Source: Adenophora triphylla var. japonica
Lineage: Eukaryota > Streptophyta > Magnoliopsida > Asterales > Campanulaceae
Direction of reading: 5' to 3'
Assembly (NCBI GenBank): GCA_022495995.1
Contig: JAFEMH010002343.1
Coordinates: forward strand, 186,001 to 250,000
Length of the DNA stretch: 64,000 nt
Shown: positions 22,710-34,339 of the stretch, one piece after another
Position numbering within the stretch: position 1 is the first letter of the stretch
Layout of the letters: the number at the start of each line of letters is the position of its first letter
Translations under genes and position numbers: made by a program
The notes under the pieces: generated by a model
Databases searched by the model: none
Told to the model about the DNA's origin: nothing
Seen by the model: only the letters and a program-made list of their open reading frames with translations

Positions 22710-25541
22710 ATGGCGGAAGGATCTCGAAGGAGTCGTCGTCAACGCAGTCAAGAAGTGGTCGAGCAACGGATGGAGCTCCAAAGGAATTGGATTTCGTTCG
22801 TTCCATCTTCGAAGAACCCGGATGTCTTGTATCCGAATCCGGAGGTGCACAATCGTCGCTCTATGAACGTCGGGGAGGTAAGAAATCTGTTCCGTTTTGA
22901 TTCCCTGCTCGAATTTTTGAATGCTAGAACTAGGTTTTAGTTTTTCGCATTTTTTTTGAATTTTTTGTTATTTTTTATGCCTTTTTGTGGAATTCTTGAT
23001 GAATTGTTGAAAATGGACATGTAAAAATTGTGGGTATGTGTATTTTGTGCAGAAATGTGTAGATTAGCTCTTATTTGTGAAAATAAAGTGCCTCTCTAAT
23101 GAAATACATGCTTTGGTGTTTTGTACCGTATGCTATTTATGTATGTACATTATGAGAAAAATTATCGTGTAGTGATAATTTTTGTGAAAAAAATGTGACA
23201 TGTGCCGTGTTTTGTGACGGGTTTTGTCTGAAAGTGTGTGCCGTGTAGGGACGGATTTTTTTTTTTTTTGAAAAACGTGTTATGCATATGTGACGTGCCG
23301 TGTGTGCCATGTTTTTGGGTGACGGACTTTGTGGGGAAAATATGTGCAATATGTGCCGTGTTTTTGTGACGGGTTATATGTGAAAAATATGTGCAATGTG
23401 TGTCGTGTTTTGTGACGGGATATATGTGAAAAATATGTGCAATGTGTGCCGTGTTTTGTGACGGGTTATATGTGCCTTTGTTTTATATTAAGTACTGTGA
23501 TTGACGTACCTTTGCTGTGTTTACCTGCAGGATGCGGGGCTTATGGCCGGGAAGGCCAAGAGGATGAAGACTCGGGGGTCGCTCGAGGCTGTTGTTGAGC
23601 CGTGGCGGCGGATGCCCGATATTTCGTGGACGGTAGGCCGAGTCCTGTGAGGCCGGGTCTACGCTTCGGCCCGGGGGTGTTCGTCGAGAACCCGGCCGGA
23701 GTTTACGATACGAGGAAGAACAAGAGCGTCTTCCTCGCCTTTCGAGCACTGGTGGGATACCACCCACACCTTCCATCCGAGCCGGGAGAGGTGACGGTGA
23801 CGCCGACCGATTTTGCTGCGATTACCGGCTTTCCTTCAAAGGAGGGCCAGACGGTGGAGAGATATGATCTCCGATGTGGTGTTGACCGAGCCGCCGGGCT
23901 TTGAGCCTCGTCCTCGCAGGGCCTGGGCATGCTGTATAGCGATGTGGAGCCGAGGATCACGTCCGGATTGGGGCCTACATCCGGGGTACCGGCCAGGTGA
24001 CGGCGGAGCAGTTGGCGCGCTCCTTTTTGTGGTATGCACTGTCCGAGACTTTGTTCTCGAACCACGCGACCGCGGCTCCCTTTGCTTTGTTGGAGAGCTT
24101 GATTGACCTGGATAGGGTCTGTGATATTGCTTGGGGCGAGGCAGGCTTGGCCGAGCTCTACTTCTCCTTGGACCGGTTTAGCCGGTGTGGCGCGCGTTGG
24201 CCTGTTTTGACTTCGCTTTGGAGGTATGAGTTTATTGCCATTTTTTGATTTAGCAACTTGTCGTTTCTCCGTTTTCTTTTGCACTGAGCCTTCTCTGTTT
24301 TTGTCGCAGGTGTGGTTTTATGAGATTTTCCAGTGCTTCCCGTGGGATAGAGATCCGGGGCATTCTGCGTACCACTGCTATCGGGCCGGGCTCAGATCTT
24401 GCGAGGAAGAGGAGGACCAGCAGGGGGAAGCTCACCATCGCCTACGGGGATGTGCAGGAGCGCTTGGAGAGGGGTAGCCCGGAGGGGTTCGTTTTTTTCC
24501 CGTGGGCTCGGTATGAGGGGAGATTTAGCTGAGGGGGCTCCCGAGGGTGACAGCCAGCGGAAGATGCTGCGGGGCTTGACCTGCGATGTTATGTATCTGG
24601 GGGAGCGGGTCTTCTGGCAGCATGGCCCTGGTGTGCTTCCCGTGGCTCCGAGGGACCCTCCCTTTGGGATGCTTGATTCCCGGGACATGGATGTGCTTGA
24701 CTTTGAGAGGTACCTTGGCGGTGTGGGTGCCGAGGAGTTCATCTTGTATGGAGAGGAGTACGGGGCCTTCGTGAGGAGGAAGCTGAGGACGCCGCAGGTA
24801 CTGGCGCGGGAGAGAGAGGCTGGCCCGCAGGCTCCCCCAGAGGTTCCGATGCCGGGGCCGGATTTCACGTACGTCCGCGGGGACGGATCGAGGAGGAGGG
24901 TGTCTCAGATTCCCGCTCCGAGCAGCTCCCGCCGCATACAGAGCGGACCCCGATAGATCGGTGAGTGTGCCGACTCTTTTCCATCTTGGCATCTTTTACG
25001 TATTTTTCTTTTTTGTTGTTGAGTATAACCGTATTGCCGAGCGTTTCCTTGGTCGCTTGTTGGTGCAGTCCGGGGGAGAGCCTATGATATGCTGACTCGC
25101 CGTTACGTGGCGATGAGGTCGTTTGCGAAGAAGATGGCTTCGAAGATATCTTGCCGGTCTTCGCGACGCGTGCCGGCGTACGAGCCTATGCCTTCGAGGC
25201 ATTCTGTGGACGTTCCTCCGCCTAGAGCCGAGCCGGAGCCGCAGCAGGAGGGGCCTTCGAGGGGGCGGCATAGCATGGATGCCGGGACGTCTTCGGGAGC
25301 CGCAGGCCTTCGAGGGAGCAGCTCTTTTATCGCTCATGCCTCCGCATGGCGCACAGGCGAGGGTTCCTCAGAGCCTTCTTTCTTTGATCCTTTCGCCGGA
25401 TTTGATCCTTCCGAGTACTTTTCGTGAGCCTCCGCGGGTGCTCGTATTCCGACGACGAGGATGTGACGGCGAGTTCGCCGGGATGCCCGACTTCTCTCGG
25501 AGGACCTTCGCGAGGATGATGATGCTGAGGAGTCTGATTAG
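22710..25541 (+). pseudogene. Antisense gene 1 of Tat-A: plant-mobile-domain-like protein with introns, frameshifted
   Basis: Lies antisense to the element. Exon 1 (22710-22877, 56 codons) has a basic N-terminus (MAEGSRRSRRQRSQ) and ends at a GTAAG donor. Its intron runs to the acceptor CTGCAG before 23531. A second intron is at 24224-24309 and a likely third at about 24961-25068. The core resembles the plant mobile domain (PMD, aminotransferase-like) of MAIN-type proteins: ALVGYHPHLPSEPGEVTVTP, then the stretch containing DIAWGEAGLAELYFSLDRF, then VWFYEIFQCFPW after the second intron. The tail is acidic and ends at a TAG at 25539-25541. At least three frameshifts interrupt it, mostly explained by single missing bases, so it is either a recent pseudogene or affected by sequence error. 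PMD proteins are linked to gene silencing and often travel in transposons; the role inside Tat elements is unknown. The family call is from remembered motifs. Confidence 0.65.
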
Positions 25542-26040
25542 TATTCATTTGCTTTCCCTCTTTTCATATCCCTTTTTTTTTGTTTAGCAACAGACATTCA
25601 TGGGTACCTGTAATAAAACACACGTATTTGCATGGCAAACAGCATTTTATTTTAAGATGTAATGTCATTTTTGTGATTCCCGGGATTTGTCCTAGAAATG
25701 GTTGCTATTATTATTATATTTTTGTGCATGCCACGTGAGCTGAGAGTGCGTTTGTGGGTAGTGTATGTTTGCCGGGAATGGCTTTGGGCAATGTTTGGGC
25801 GCTTTGGAGCAAGGTTTTCACGAGGACAAATGGGTTGTTGTACCGCTTTGTCGGGAAAATGGGTTCTGTTTGCAAGGAGGTCCGTACGGACATACCTAGC
25901 ATGCAAAGAGGTCCGTACGGACCAACCTTGCTTTGGGAAGGAGATAAATGCTTTCCAAAGGTCCGGTTCTTCCCCATTTCCCCATTTGCAGCCATTTTCG
26001 AGCTTTCTTCCCCATTTTCTCTAGGAACCTCCATTTTTGC
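25542..26040 (+). promoter_or_regulatory. Spacer and putative promoter of antisense gene 2 with palindrome pair
   Basis: Palindromes at 25879-25891 (last base changed) and 25910-25923 lie 118-162 bp upstream of the ATG at 26041, with CATGCA between them. From 25910 to about 25975 the sequence resembles the U3 flank at 20116-20180 (palindrome, TTGCTTT, then AAAGGTCC). No TATA box is clear. Confidence 0.5.
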
Positions 26041-27553
26041 CATGGATTTTTCGTACGTCCCTAGAATTTTGCCGAGGCTTTCGCAGGAGAGGCAAGCACA
26101 CTTCCTTGAGCAGCTGAAAACGTGGATGCGGCGTCGTATGAGGCATCGTAGACGGGCTTTCGAGGTAAGGTTTCGTCTTTGCTCGATTTGGTCTTTTAAG
26201 GAGTTGGTTCCCGATTGGGATTTGTTGCGGGCCGCCGCGAAGTTCGGGATGTTAGGAGGCATGTGTACTGTTTCTCCTATAATGAAATGGTGCCCACTTT
26301 TGAGGATTTTCGGGCTTTGATGGGGGACCTGAGGTGGAGGCCATCTCGCTTCCTTTCGATTGGTGGTCTGCGGTGCGCGTGAAGCTTGCAGGCTTTCTTC
26401 GTACTTCGTTGGAAAAAGTGCAGTGGCATGATCCTTGATTCGGGTCATATCGACATTTCGAGCCGCCTGAGCGGTTCATGGTTGATGATGAGAGTGACGT
26501 CTCTTGGGATGCCTTCGCCTTGTGCGTGACGGCGACGCTTTTCATGGTCGCCTCCTCGGCATTTGTGATGGCGCTTTGCTAGATGTGATAGGGCACCGCA
26601 GAGCCGGAGAAGATATTGTCCCGTTGGTGCCGGGGGAGACTCTTCATGGTATCGACCGTCCGGCGACCGGGGATCGGTTCATGAGAGGGGAAGCCCCGCT
26701 TTGCTCACCTTGTGGCCGCGAGAGAGACTTCAGGCCATGCCCGAGGCTCCGACGTCGTTTAGCCCGTGGTCATTTGCTCGCCGACCTCTTGTGTTAGATA
26801 TGGATCATCCGCCCGGGAGAGATGGATGGCACAAACTTGGTACGCATCAAATCCGCTGGTGGGTTCCGCACCGGAGGATCGAGACTAGGAGGATCTTGCA
26901 GAAGGGTCCTACGTTGTCAGTGGTTCCAGGTTTGTCTTGGTCCTCCTTCTATATTGCGTCGCTTGTTTCCCGGCAGCTTGGGATGAAGCAGAGCCTTTGT
27001 TGGCCGGGATGACCTAGCTACTGCGGAGGTAGTTCCTCTTTGTATGGCAGCTTCCAGTGCCTTCTTGTATTTTCCGAGGGTATGGAAGTATTCCGCTTTC
27101 CCTCCCGCGGTACTCCTTAGACGTCTGGGAGCGTTGTAGACACGACTCGCACTGGCCCGGTATGAGCAATGTGTCGGGCAGTCCCAAGTGGTTTTGGAGA
27201 GCGTGCGTGTAGCGATTCCTGGGACCCGCTGCCGTAGTAGCTATTGCCTTAGGAGTGCCGAAGCCCGGTCCGACCCTTTCGATGTGACGGAGACACTTTG
27301 TTTGACTACGAGACTAGAGTTGACCGACCGACAGGAGAGGTCCTCTTTGCGTGCACTCGCAGGAGGAGATCCGAGCCGAAGCACGGGCGAATGAAGCCCC
27401 GAGAGCCGCCGGATTGTTTGACTCTACGGGGAGGACCCCGCATCTCTGACCGAGAGACACAGAGTTGGTTCACGTGGAGCGAAAGAAGACTCGCCGGGGA
27501 CGAGGGAAGAAAGGAAAGAATGGCGAGGGGACAAGCGCAGATGGCGCGGAATG
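26041..27553 (+). pseudogene. Antisense gene 2 of Tat-A: DUF7745-like protein, frameshifted
   Basis: Starts MDFSYVPRILPRLSQERQAH. A basic, Arg-rich stretch (residues about 30-40) precedes a region reading RRHVYCFSYNEMVPTFEDF after a frameshift at about 26243, which fits a single missing base. This matches the pattern 'F...F...E..PT.EE' of the DUF7745-like domain common in plant retrotransposon ORFs. Further fragments contain GTHQIRWWVP, SWSSFYIASLVSRQLGMKQS and LFDYETRVDRPTGEVLF in changing frames. The C-terminus is charged and its exact end is uncertain. The function of the family is unknown. It is antisense to the element's own gag and next to the PMD-like gene, with its own palindrome-bearing upstream region. 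Confidence 0.5.
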
Positions 27554-29529
27554 ACCTCCTAGGTATCCATTCATTGCATTTGCAAACACATTATTTGTTA
27601 AATGTATTAAGCTGTCTTTTAGCATGTTGTGAACTTGAGAGTAGACCGTGCTTGAACTCATCAAGAAATGTTGTAACCGTTATTGATTTGTGATTTACTT
27701 TTAAAGCTTTGTCGAGACGCAAGATCTCTTGTTCGCCCTTGCTTCTGTTGTGCACTTTGTCGGCGTCAATTTTTGGAATTTTGTGTATTCCTTAGACCGA
27801 ACCAATGAAGGCTGCCTACGTTCCCCTCGGACTGAGAGGCTCAGGTCTGCGTAGTTCGACCCTCTTTTGTGGGAGAAATGACTCGTAATGTACACTTGCA
27901 AGGGCGTATTTATTTTTTAAAAGGTGGGAACGGGTCCCCTTTTGTGTGAATGCCTTATTTGATGTAGGCACAAAAGAAATGCTTTTGGATTTGACTCTTT
28001 TAAGAGAGTATGAATACTGAAAAGCTTGTAAAAGTGTATGGAAGCCCTTGCTGACAGAAAATCAGTGTTTAGCTCTATTTTCCTATTTTTGTAGAAAAAG
28101 AAGACTTGTCGAGACATTTGAAAACTTGATTTGTTCACAATGATCACTTGTTTGCTTAAAACCCTTTGTTGATGTTCAGGTTATTCAACAATTAAACCTG
28201 ATATGCTTTGATTAATCACGAGGAGAAAGTCAATCGGTATCAAGGATCGAGTTGGTCTGGTGTGAAAGAAGGTTTGTGTATAGGAGAGGTCATTGATGAG
28301 ACCGGGTTTGTGTATTTGTATGTGTTTATGACCGGACCATTTCGGTTGCCTACGTTCCCTTAAGACAAGGAGCTCAGTCGACGTAGTTCGGGGCCGAACC
28401 GTGTTTGGCTTTGGGGCCGTGGCATGAATATTTGTGCGGCCTTTGGACGAAAAGGCTCGGAAAGCCGAATGATGAGGCACAGGCCTTGAGGTGATTTCTT
28501 GACAAGTCGTATTTGACGGTCTTTTCAAAGACTCCCTTGCTTCTTGATCGTTGGCTCTGGGTCTTTGACCTCATTTATTTTTGTGAAGCTTCTACTTGAG
28601 CTCTTTTTTTTTTGTAGCTTCTGCTTGAGCTCTTTTTTGTAGCTTCTGCTTGAGCTTTTTTGTAGCTTCGCTTGAGCTTTTTTTTTGAAGCGTTTGAGGG
28701 CGAAGGCAAGCCCCCGCTGAACTTTCTTGATGCGCACGAGGGCGAAGGCAAGCCCCTAGATTGTTGTCGACATGGGGTCAATCTTTTGATGCTGAGTGAC
28801 CTTTTGTTGTCCTTTGATGTTCCTGCCGTTGTTGACTTGGTCAAGGTGGTGGTGGGGACATGTTTTGGAAAGTGTATGGCTTGATGGAGGCCTTTGTGTG
28901 GGGTATGGTAAGGTGTATGGGAGCTATCGAATGACTTTCTCACACCAATTAATCAAAGCATTAATCATTTGTGGAATTACTTGTTGAGCAATGCAAGTGA
29001 TCACATAGAACAAAACCATTTCATTAAATGTAATCAAGGGTGCAAAATAATGTCTCAAGTCTAGCAAGAAAAGAAAGAAAACTTTCGTATGGAAAATGGA
29101 AGACTTAATTACAATGTCCGAGGAGGACTTGATTGAATGAGAACAAGATTAGAACCTACGAGGTGGACCGTATGATTCTTTGATTTGCGTCTCTTTGGAC
29201 TCTTCAATAGCCTCCCAAATTCATTTTGGTTAGAACATTCTCAGTACTTGGGCCCGATTTTTCTCTCGTTTGACAACATGCTTAAAGATTTGTTTAATGC
29301 ATTGTTCATTAATGTGTCTGCGTCTTTATCAAGTGAATCATTATTAACTGTTTTGGTTAGTTAATTTATCATTTGTTAAAGTGGCAATGAGGGGATACTC
29401 AGAAAGGTCGAACTTTTATTCGAAGCATAAAGAAGCGCGATTTTTGTTACAAACACATAATCTTCAGGCATAAAGCCGTCAGACGACTCGAGATACTTAA
29501 ACTTTAAACATGACAGACTCGGGGTCTTT
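27554..29529 (-). other. Non-coding spacer of Tat-A between gag and antisense genes
   Basis: No protein seen; pol would normally be here but is absent. Hairpin-motif copies lie at 27810-27857 and 28344-28389. A low-complexity stretch at about 28585-28690 repeats TAGCTTCTGCTTGAGCTC with T-runs, and GAGGGCGAAGGCAAGCCCC occurs twice (28695, 28739). Confidence 0.5.
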
Positions 29530-31682
29530 TATTTTAGAAGCTAGACTCTAGGAGACTGGGGTTAGACCAAGCTTCCAGACGATTTCTTCTTTGCTGGCTG
29601 TGGGTCATGAGAAGGTAACCCAGTTCCTCAATGGCATTTTTGACGCGCTTGAGAAGGTCGAAAGGCTTCTCACTGATGCTTTCCCCAATTGTTGTTGGGG
29701 AATTGATTTCCGTCTGTGTTGGGACCGCGTGGGCATTCCAACTTTCCTTCTTCAATCACTGGATCGCTTGTTTTAGTATGACGCAATTGTCGGTGGTATG
29801 GCCGGGATAGTTGTGAAAAGCGCAATGCTTGCTCATATCCACGTTTAGGTTAGGATTCCTCGGTTGATAATTCTCAAGGGGCTTGAGCATGTTCTGCTTC
29901 ATCAACGCCTCAAACACTTGGCTTAGAGGCATTCCGAGGTTGTCGAAGTGCTGAGAACGCTGCATCAGGGGAGGATTGTTATATCTCAGGGGCGCTTGAT
30001 CGCGGCTTCCTTGGACCCCGTTCTGGATGTAGTGGATCGCTCCGCGGCCTCCTTTCCTATGTTTGGAAAAGGCGTCGAATTTGACGAGGCCGCCCTCGGT
30101 AGCGGTAGGAAGAAGCAAGAGCTGGCCGGTGTCTTTGTAGGCTCCGTCTTTTCGAACTTGGTCCCGCATTGACCATGGCACGAAGGTCGGGATAGAAGTG
30201 GTGGCTAATCAAGGCCCTTAAAGATGGTTTGAGGCAGAATGGAAGATATCCATTTGCTCTTCTTTGGAAAGCGGATCCATTATCTCGCTTAGCTTCCAGC
30301 CCATCTTTTGTAGAACTCACCCACAGGCTCGTCGTCCTTTTGTTCGGTGGCTTACAGGTCATGGCGGTTTGTCTCCCATTCAAGGTTGGCGCGGTACTTC
30401 TCCAGGAAGATTTCACTGATTTGGTCCCACGTGGAGCGGTTTTCTGCCTTTACGTTGAGGAACCACCTTAATGCCGCGGATTTGAGGGAATGCCGAAAGT
30501 GATCTCGCCATCTGCTGGAGGGTTGCCCCTTTCGCTCTCATACCCGGGACGTAGGTGTCGATGTGGGTTTTGGGCATTCCGTCCCGTCAAACTTTTCCAT
30601 TTCCGGCATCCCGAACTTCGGAGGGAGAGGGACCACTTTGTTCGGATCAAGCAGGCGTGAGGAGTCCTTCCGAGAACTAGCTAGCTTACCTCGCATGTCT
30701 TTCATTTGTTCGATTAGCCAAGCCATGTGAGGATCACCGTTCGAGGCGGGTTACCGTTTTCTGGGGACGGACACCGAAGATGGGGGTGGATTGGCCGATG
30801 GGATCGCCATTCGGGAGTCTTGGGGAGGTAGTTGAGTGTATACCAACCCATACCCTGGGGTGTTAAAGTTGAGGGCGTGATTGCCAGGTCCGCTAAGGGT
30901 TGCGTTTGGGAACTGGGGAAACGATTCGTTAGCCCCAATTGACAGACTAGCGGGTGGCAAGATTGAGATGTCGGGATATCCGCTCTGGATGTCTGTCCCT
31001 GGTAAGCATGGGGACTTTTGATTGTGGTTGCGAGGCTCGTATAGAGGCAAAGGATTGAATCCTGGGGGATACCGAGATGCATTGGGATCTGACGGAGCAG
31101 CACGTATGTGTGCCGTTGGTACACTGAGCTTGATGTGCAGAGCCGGAAACCGACCGTGCCGAGGCGGGCATGTCGGAGCCGCTTGACCGATGCCCGAGGG
31201 GAGCTTTGAGCGAGAGCCGCTTTGCGTTGCTGGGATCTCGTAGCTTGGCGGAGGTGGAACTTGGCCGATAGCTTTGAGAAACCGGGGAGCCTGTATGTCT
31301 TCGTCCTCTATGAGAACAAAGGTTCCATCAGTCGGGAACCGCAATCGTTCCTCGAAGACGCAAGGTGTCTACGATCCAGGCTTGCTATTCTTCTTGGCGC
31401 TTCTTGATGGTTTCGAAGGCTCGCAGCACCTCCTCCATTGTCCGGGAGGTTCCTTAGTGGCGGGGTTCCGTTTCCCTCACCGTTATCCGTTGATCCCGTC
31501 ACGGAGAGTAGCGGACGGTGCGCAGACCGTTGAACCGGAAGGGCTATCGGACCTTGTGACCTCGATACTGAAAAGGCGGCTCCAGGTATTCTCAACCACT
31601 CTCGGTTCACGGAGGGGGTGACGGCAAGGTTTAGACACAGGAATGGCCTTACGGGATAAAAGGGGGAAAGCTCACGCGGCAT
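29530..31682 (-). pseudogene. Tat-type gag, frameshifted
   Basis: Minus-strand frames join as a Tat/Ogre-type gag. A Pro-rich N-terminal region (31344-30751) precedes MAWLIEQMKDMRGKLASSR and the core start PPKFGMPEMEKFDGTECPK (30726-30540). A frame-shifted middle part (30416-30057) is followed by the C-terminal region with LGMPLSQVFEALMKQNMLK and CAFHNYPGHTTDNC (30181-29756), a zinc-knuckle-like segment typical of Tat gag ends. Stops and frameshifts between these pieces make it non-functional as read. No protease follows. Confidence 0.75.
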
Positions 31683-32810
31683 GGGTTTCCGTTTCTTTTA
31701 TTTTCTTTTTTTTGTTGTTTTAATTTACTTAAAACATGTTTTCTCAGAGTCCTAGGTAGGTTGGAAAAGATTGCTCTTCTTTTTCGCAACTATGCTAGAT
31801 CCTGGGTCAGTGGAGACCATCTGTGCGGCTATAAGCCCCTCGTTTTGCACCTGTATTTCGACATCCCAGGGTGGACAGCCCCAGGCGAGGGTCCTATAGT
31901 GCAAGCGGTTTCCACCGGCCTAAAAGAAAAATCGAACCTAAGGACCGAGCCTGTCATGTTCGTTTTGATGCATTAGCCATGTGAATAGTGAACCAAGCCG
32001 GCCACTGAGTCAAGATCAGGTCAAGAGTTCGGCATGACCTCTCTTTACCTTGCTTGCGCAAGGGATCTGTGACGTTAGGCATTGGCCAGGTCATATTATC
32101 ATGGCTGACGTATCAAAGGCGTGATGACATGGTGTCATGTGAGCATGGATGTATATCCGGGACGGAACATCGTCTGGGTGTAGCTTCGGAAATCAAGATC
32201 AGGTCAAGATTTTAGCATGACCTTTCATCGCTTTGCTTGCGCAAGGGATCTTGAGTTCCGAGCCTTGACTCAGAAAATGGCCGGCATGGTATATGTATCC
32301 AGGCTGTATGACACGGACCGGGTAAAAACCAACCGAGTCCGGACAGAGTGTGACTCAAGACTCAAACGTGCAGTGGTTGACGCTTGGCTAGGATGGGATG
32401 TTTGGAATGATCCCGTGCGCGCCCAAGAGGCCTAGGAAGACCTAACGGATCGCAACCGAGACCACTCCGGTTAAGGGTCAGAGCGGCAGCCAGATCCGAG
32501 GCAAAGCAGCGCGTAGCGTGCGTGTAACCGAGGCGAGCAGTAGTGTGCGGTGTAACCGAGGCAAAGAAGGCGAGTAGTGTGCGGTCTCTAAAATTCTTTT
32601 TCCGAGTAAAATAGAAGTTTTGAAGAATTTTAAATGTATGCATACGTATGTATATTGATGCATTTTTTTTTTATTTTTTTTTTTAAAATAAAAACGAAGC
32701 ACGTGCACACACACACACAACAGCTTAAAGGAAGGGGTAAAATGAAAGTTTGACCCTCATCATCGTTTTTAAAATCTTTTGTTTTGTTTAAAAGTTTTTA
32801 AAACAAAATT
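31683..32810 (-). other. Leader of Tat-A between PBS and gag, with a direct repeat
   Basis: Non-coding. A 58 bp direct repeat, TCAAGATCAGGTCAAGA to GCTTGCGCAAGGGATC, occurs at 32010-32066 and 32193-32250. Confidence 0.5.
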
Positions 32811-32829
32811 GCTCCCAATGAGTCGCCAA
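32811..32829 (-). other. Primer-binding site of Tat-A at the present LTR boundary
   Basis: The minus strand reads TTGGCGACTCATTGGGAGC starting one base after the LTR end. TGGCGACTC complements a tRNA 3' end (GAGTCGCCA). Tat/Ogre elements are reported to use a tRNA-Arg primer; I did not match the rest of the tRNA. Confidence 0.6.
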
Positions 32830-32830
32830 C

Positions 32831-34332
32831 CGAAATTACCCGGATCCGGCTTGCGCGAGGCCCCGGCATCTCGCATCGTCGCTTTGAAGTCGCCCGGATC
32901 CGAGAGGCAAGCAATCGCGCCCTAAGATCCGGCTTATTCCGTCTTTGCGTTGAGTCGGTGGAGGTGTCTCGCCGTGTTTTGCTTTGTAGAGTCGCCACGC
33001 CCGTTTTTATTAAGCCCAAAACATTGAAAAAGGGCATCGCTTAAAAATAAATAATAAACTTTTTTTGTGTGATGAGATTTTGAGTTCGGAGGTCGATGAC
33101 TCCTCGGGAAGAGAATATTAGAATATTAGAGCTCACCCGAGTCGCCTCGTAAAACGAAGTCTTTCGGATACCCCTAATATTCTTTAAAAGTTGTGTGTGT
33201 GTGTGCGTGCTTTTAAAAATGCATGCAGATCGGATGTCTACATTGTACACGCTTTATTGAAATGTATTGAAATAGTGTAGGAAGGAAGCCTTACCAATTG
33301 TTGGTTCGTGTCTGCTTTCCGCAGGAAATAGTGCTTGAGATGGAATAGGCCCGGACCGGATTGCTTGAAGGAGCCGGTTGTCCGCGACGAGCTTCGGCGT
33401 GAGTTGAGATTGTAGGGAAGCCGCGAGTTTCGGCGTGGTTGGAATCGTTGGTTGGATTCGCGCAGGTTCGGCGTGGCGGATCGTCGGTTTGACTCGGGCG
33501 AGATGTTCGGCGTGCGTTGGAATCGTCGGTTGGATTCGGGCAGAGGTTCGGGCGTGGGCAAGGATCGCTCGGTTTGACTCGGAAAAGAGCGGGACACCGT
33601 CGGGAAAGACCAGGCAAGGCCTCGGAGTACCACGAGGGGCCTCAGAGTACCTCGAGAGTGCCTCGGGCAGCGCGGAGCGTCGCGGGAGCGCTCGGAGAGG
33701 CTTCGAGCACCTCGAGTGGGCTCGGAAGGCCTCGGAAGGATCCGAAGGGGCCGGGAATGCCTCGAAAGGTCTTAGAAGGGGAGCCGAAGGCTTAGGGAGG
33801 AAGAGAGAAGTCGGGAGGTGTGTCAAAATGAGGAGGGGAGCCCTCTATTTATAGTAAAAATTTAGGTGCAAAGAGGTCCGTACGGACCTTCTTGGTTATC
33901 CAGAATTTTGGTTTTCCTCGATTTGAGGGAATGCAATGATGGAGGAATATTTGCAATGATGATGTCCCCCATGCAATAAGGTCCGTACGGACCATCTTGC
34001 ATGCAAAGAGGTCCGTACGGACCAACTCTGCATGGGAGTAATCATTTCTTCCGAGGATTTGAGGGAATATTGTGGACTTTAAGGAGATTTAGTAATTATG
34101 ACAACAAAGAGGTCCGTACGGACCTTAATTGCTTTTCGATTTCCTGAAAATTCCCAAAAGGTCCTTTTATCCCTTTTATCCCGCAAAGGCTCCTCCACTT
34201 GGTTTGGTTGGGGGTTTGAGAGGGTTTTGAGAGGGTTTTGAGTGAGAGAGGTCTCCGAGACTGCGTGGATGAGTCTACGGTGTTTCCCGTGTGTTTGAAA
34301 GGGAGTGATCCAAGACGGGGGGTACCATTACA
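32831..34332 (-). repeat. 5' LTR of Tat-A
   Basis: Colinear with 18796-20334, carrying the TATA box at 33845-33854, palindromes at 33875, 33980, 34010 and 34111, a GT microsatellite, and the buried PBS-like motif at about 32990. It differs from its partner by many short deletions, often one or two bases. The terminal CA has become CG. Confidence 0.88.
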
Positions 34333-34339
34333 CCAGGTC

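Larger units (their letters stand above)
18796..34332 (-). mobile_element. Tat-type Ty3/gypsy element A, pol-less, with two antisense accessory genes
   Basis: Bounded by two direct repeats of about 1.5 kb. Read on the minus strand the order is 5' LTR (34332-32831), PBS, leader, gag (31682-29530), spacer, two genes on the opposite strand, tandem arrays, PPT, 3' LTR (20334-18796). No protease, reverse transcriptase, RNase H or integrase is recognisable, so it would need enzymes in trans. Tat elements are known to carry extra ORFs between pol and the 3' LTR, often antisense. No target-site duplication is visible: the flanks are CTTGC on the left and CCAGG on the right, and they belong to different elements. 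Confidence 0.82.

Noticed and set aside
29530..32810. Plus-strand ORFs such as 29948-30172 and 31274-31621
   Set aside because: Shadows of the minus-strand gag frames.
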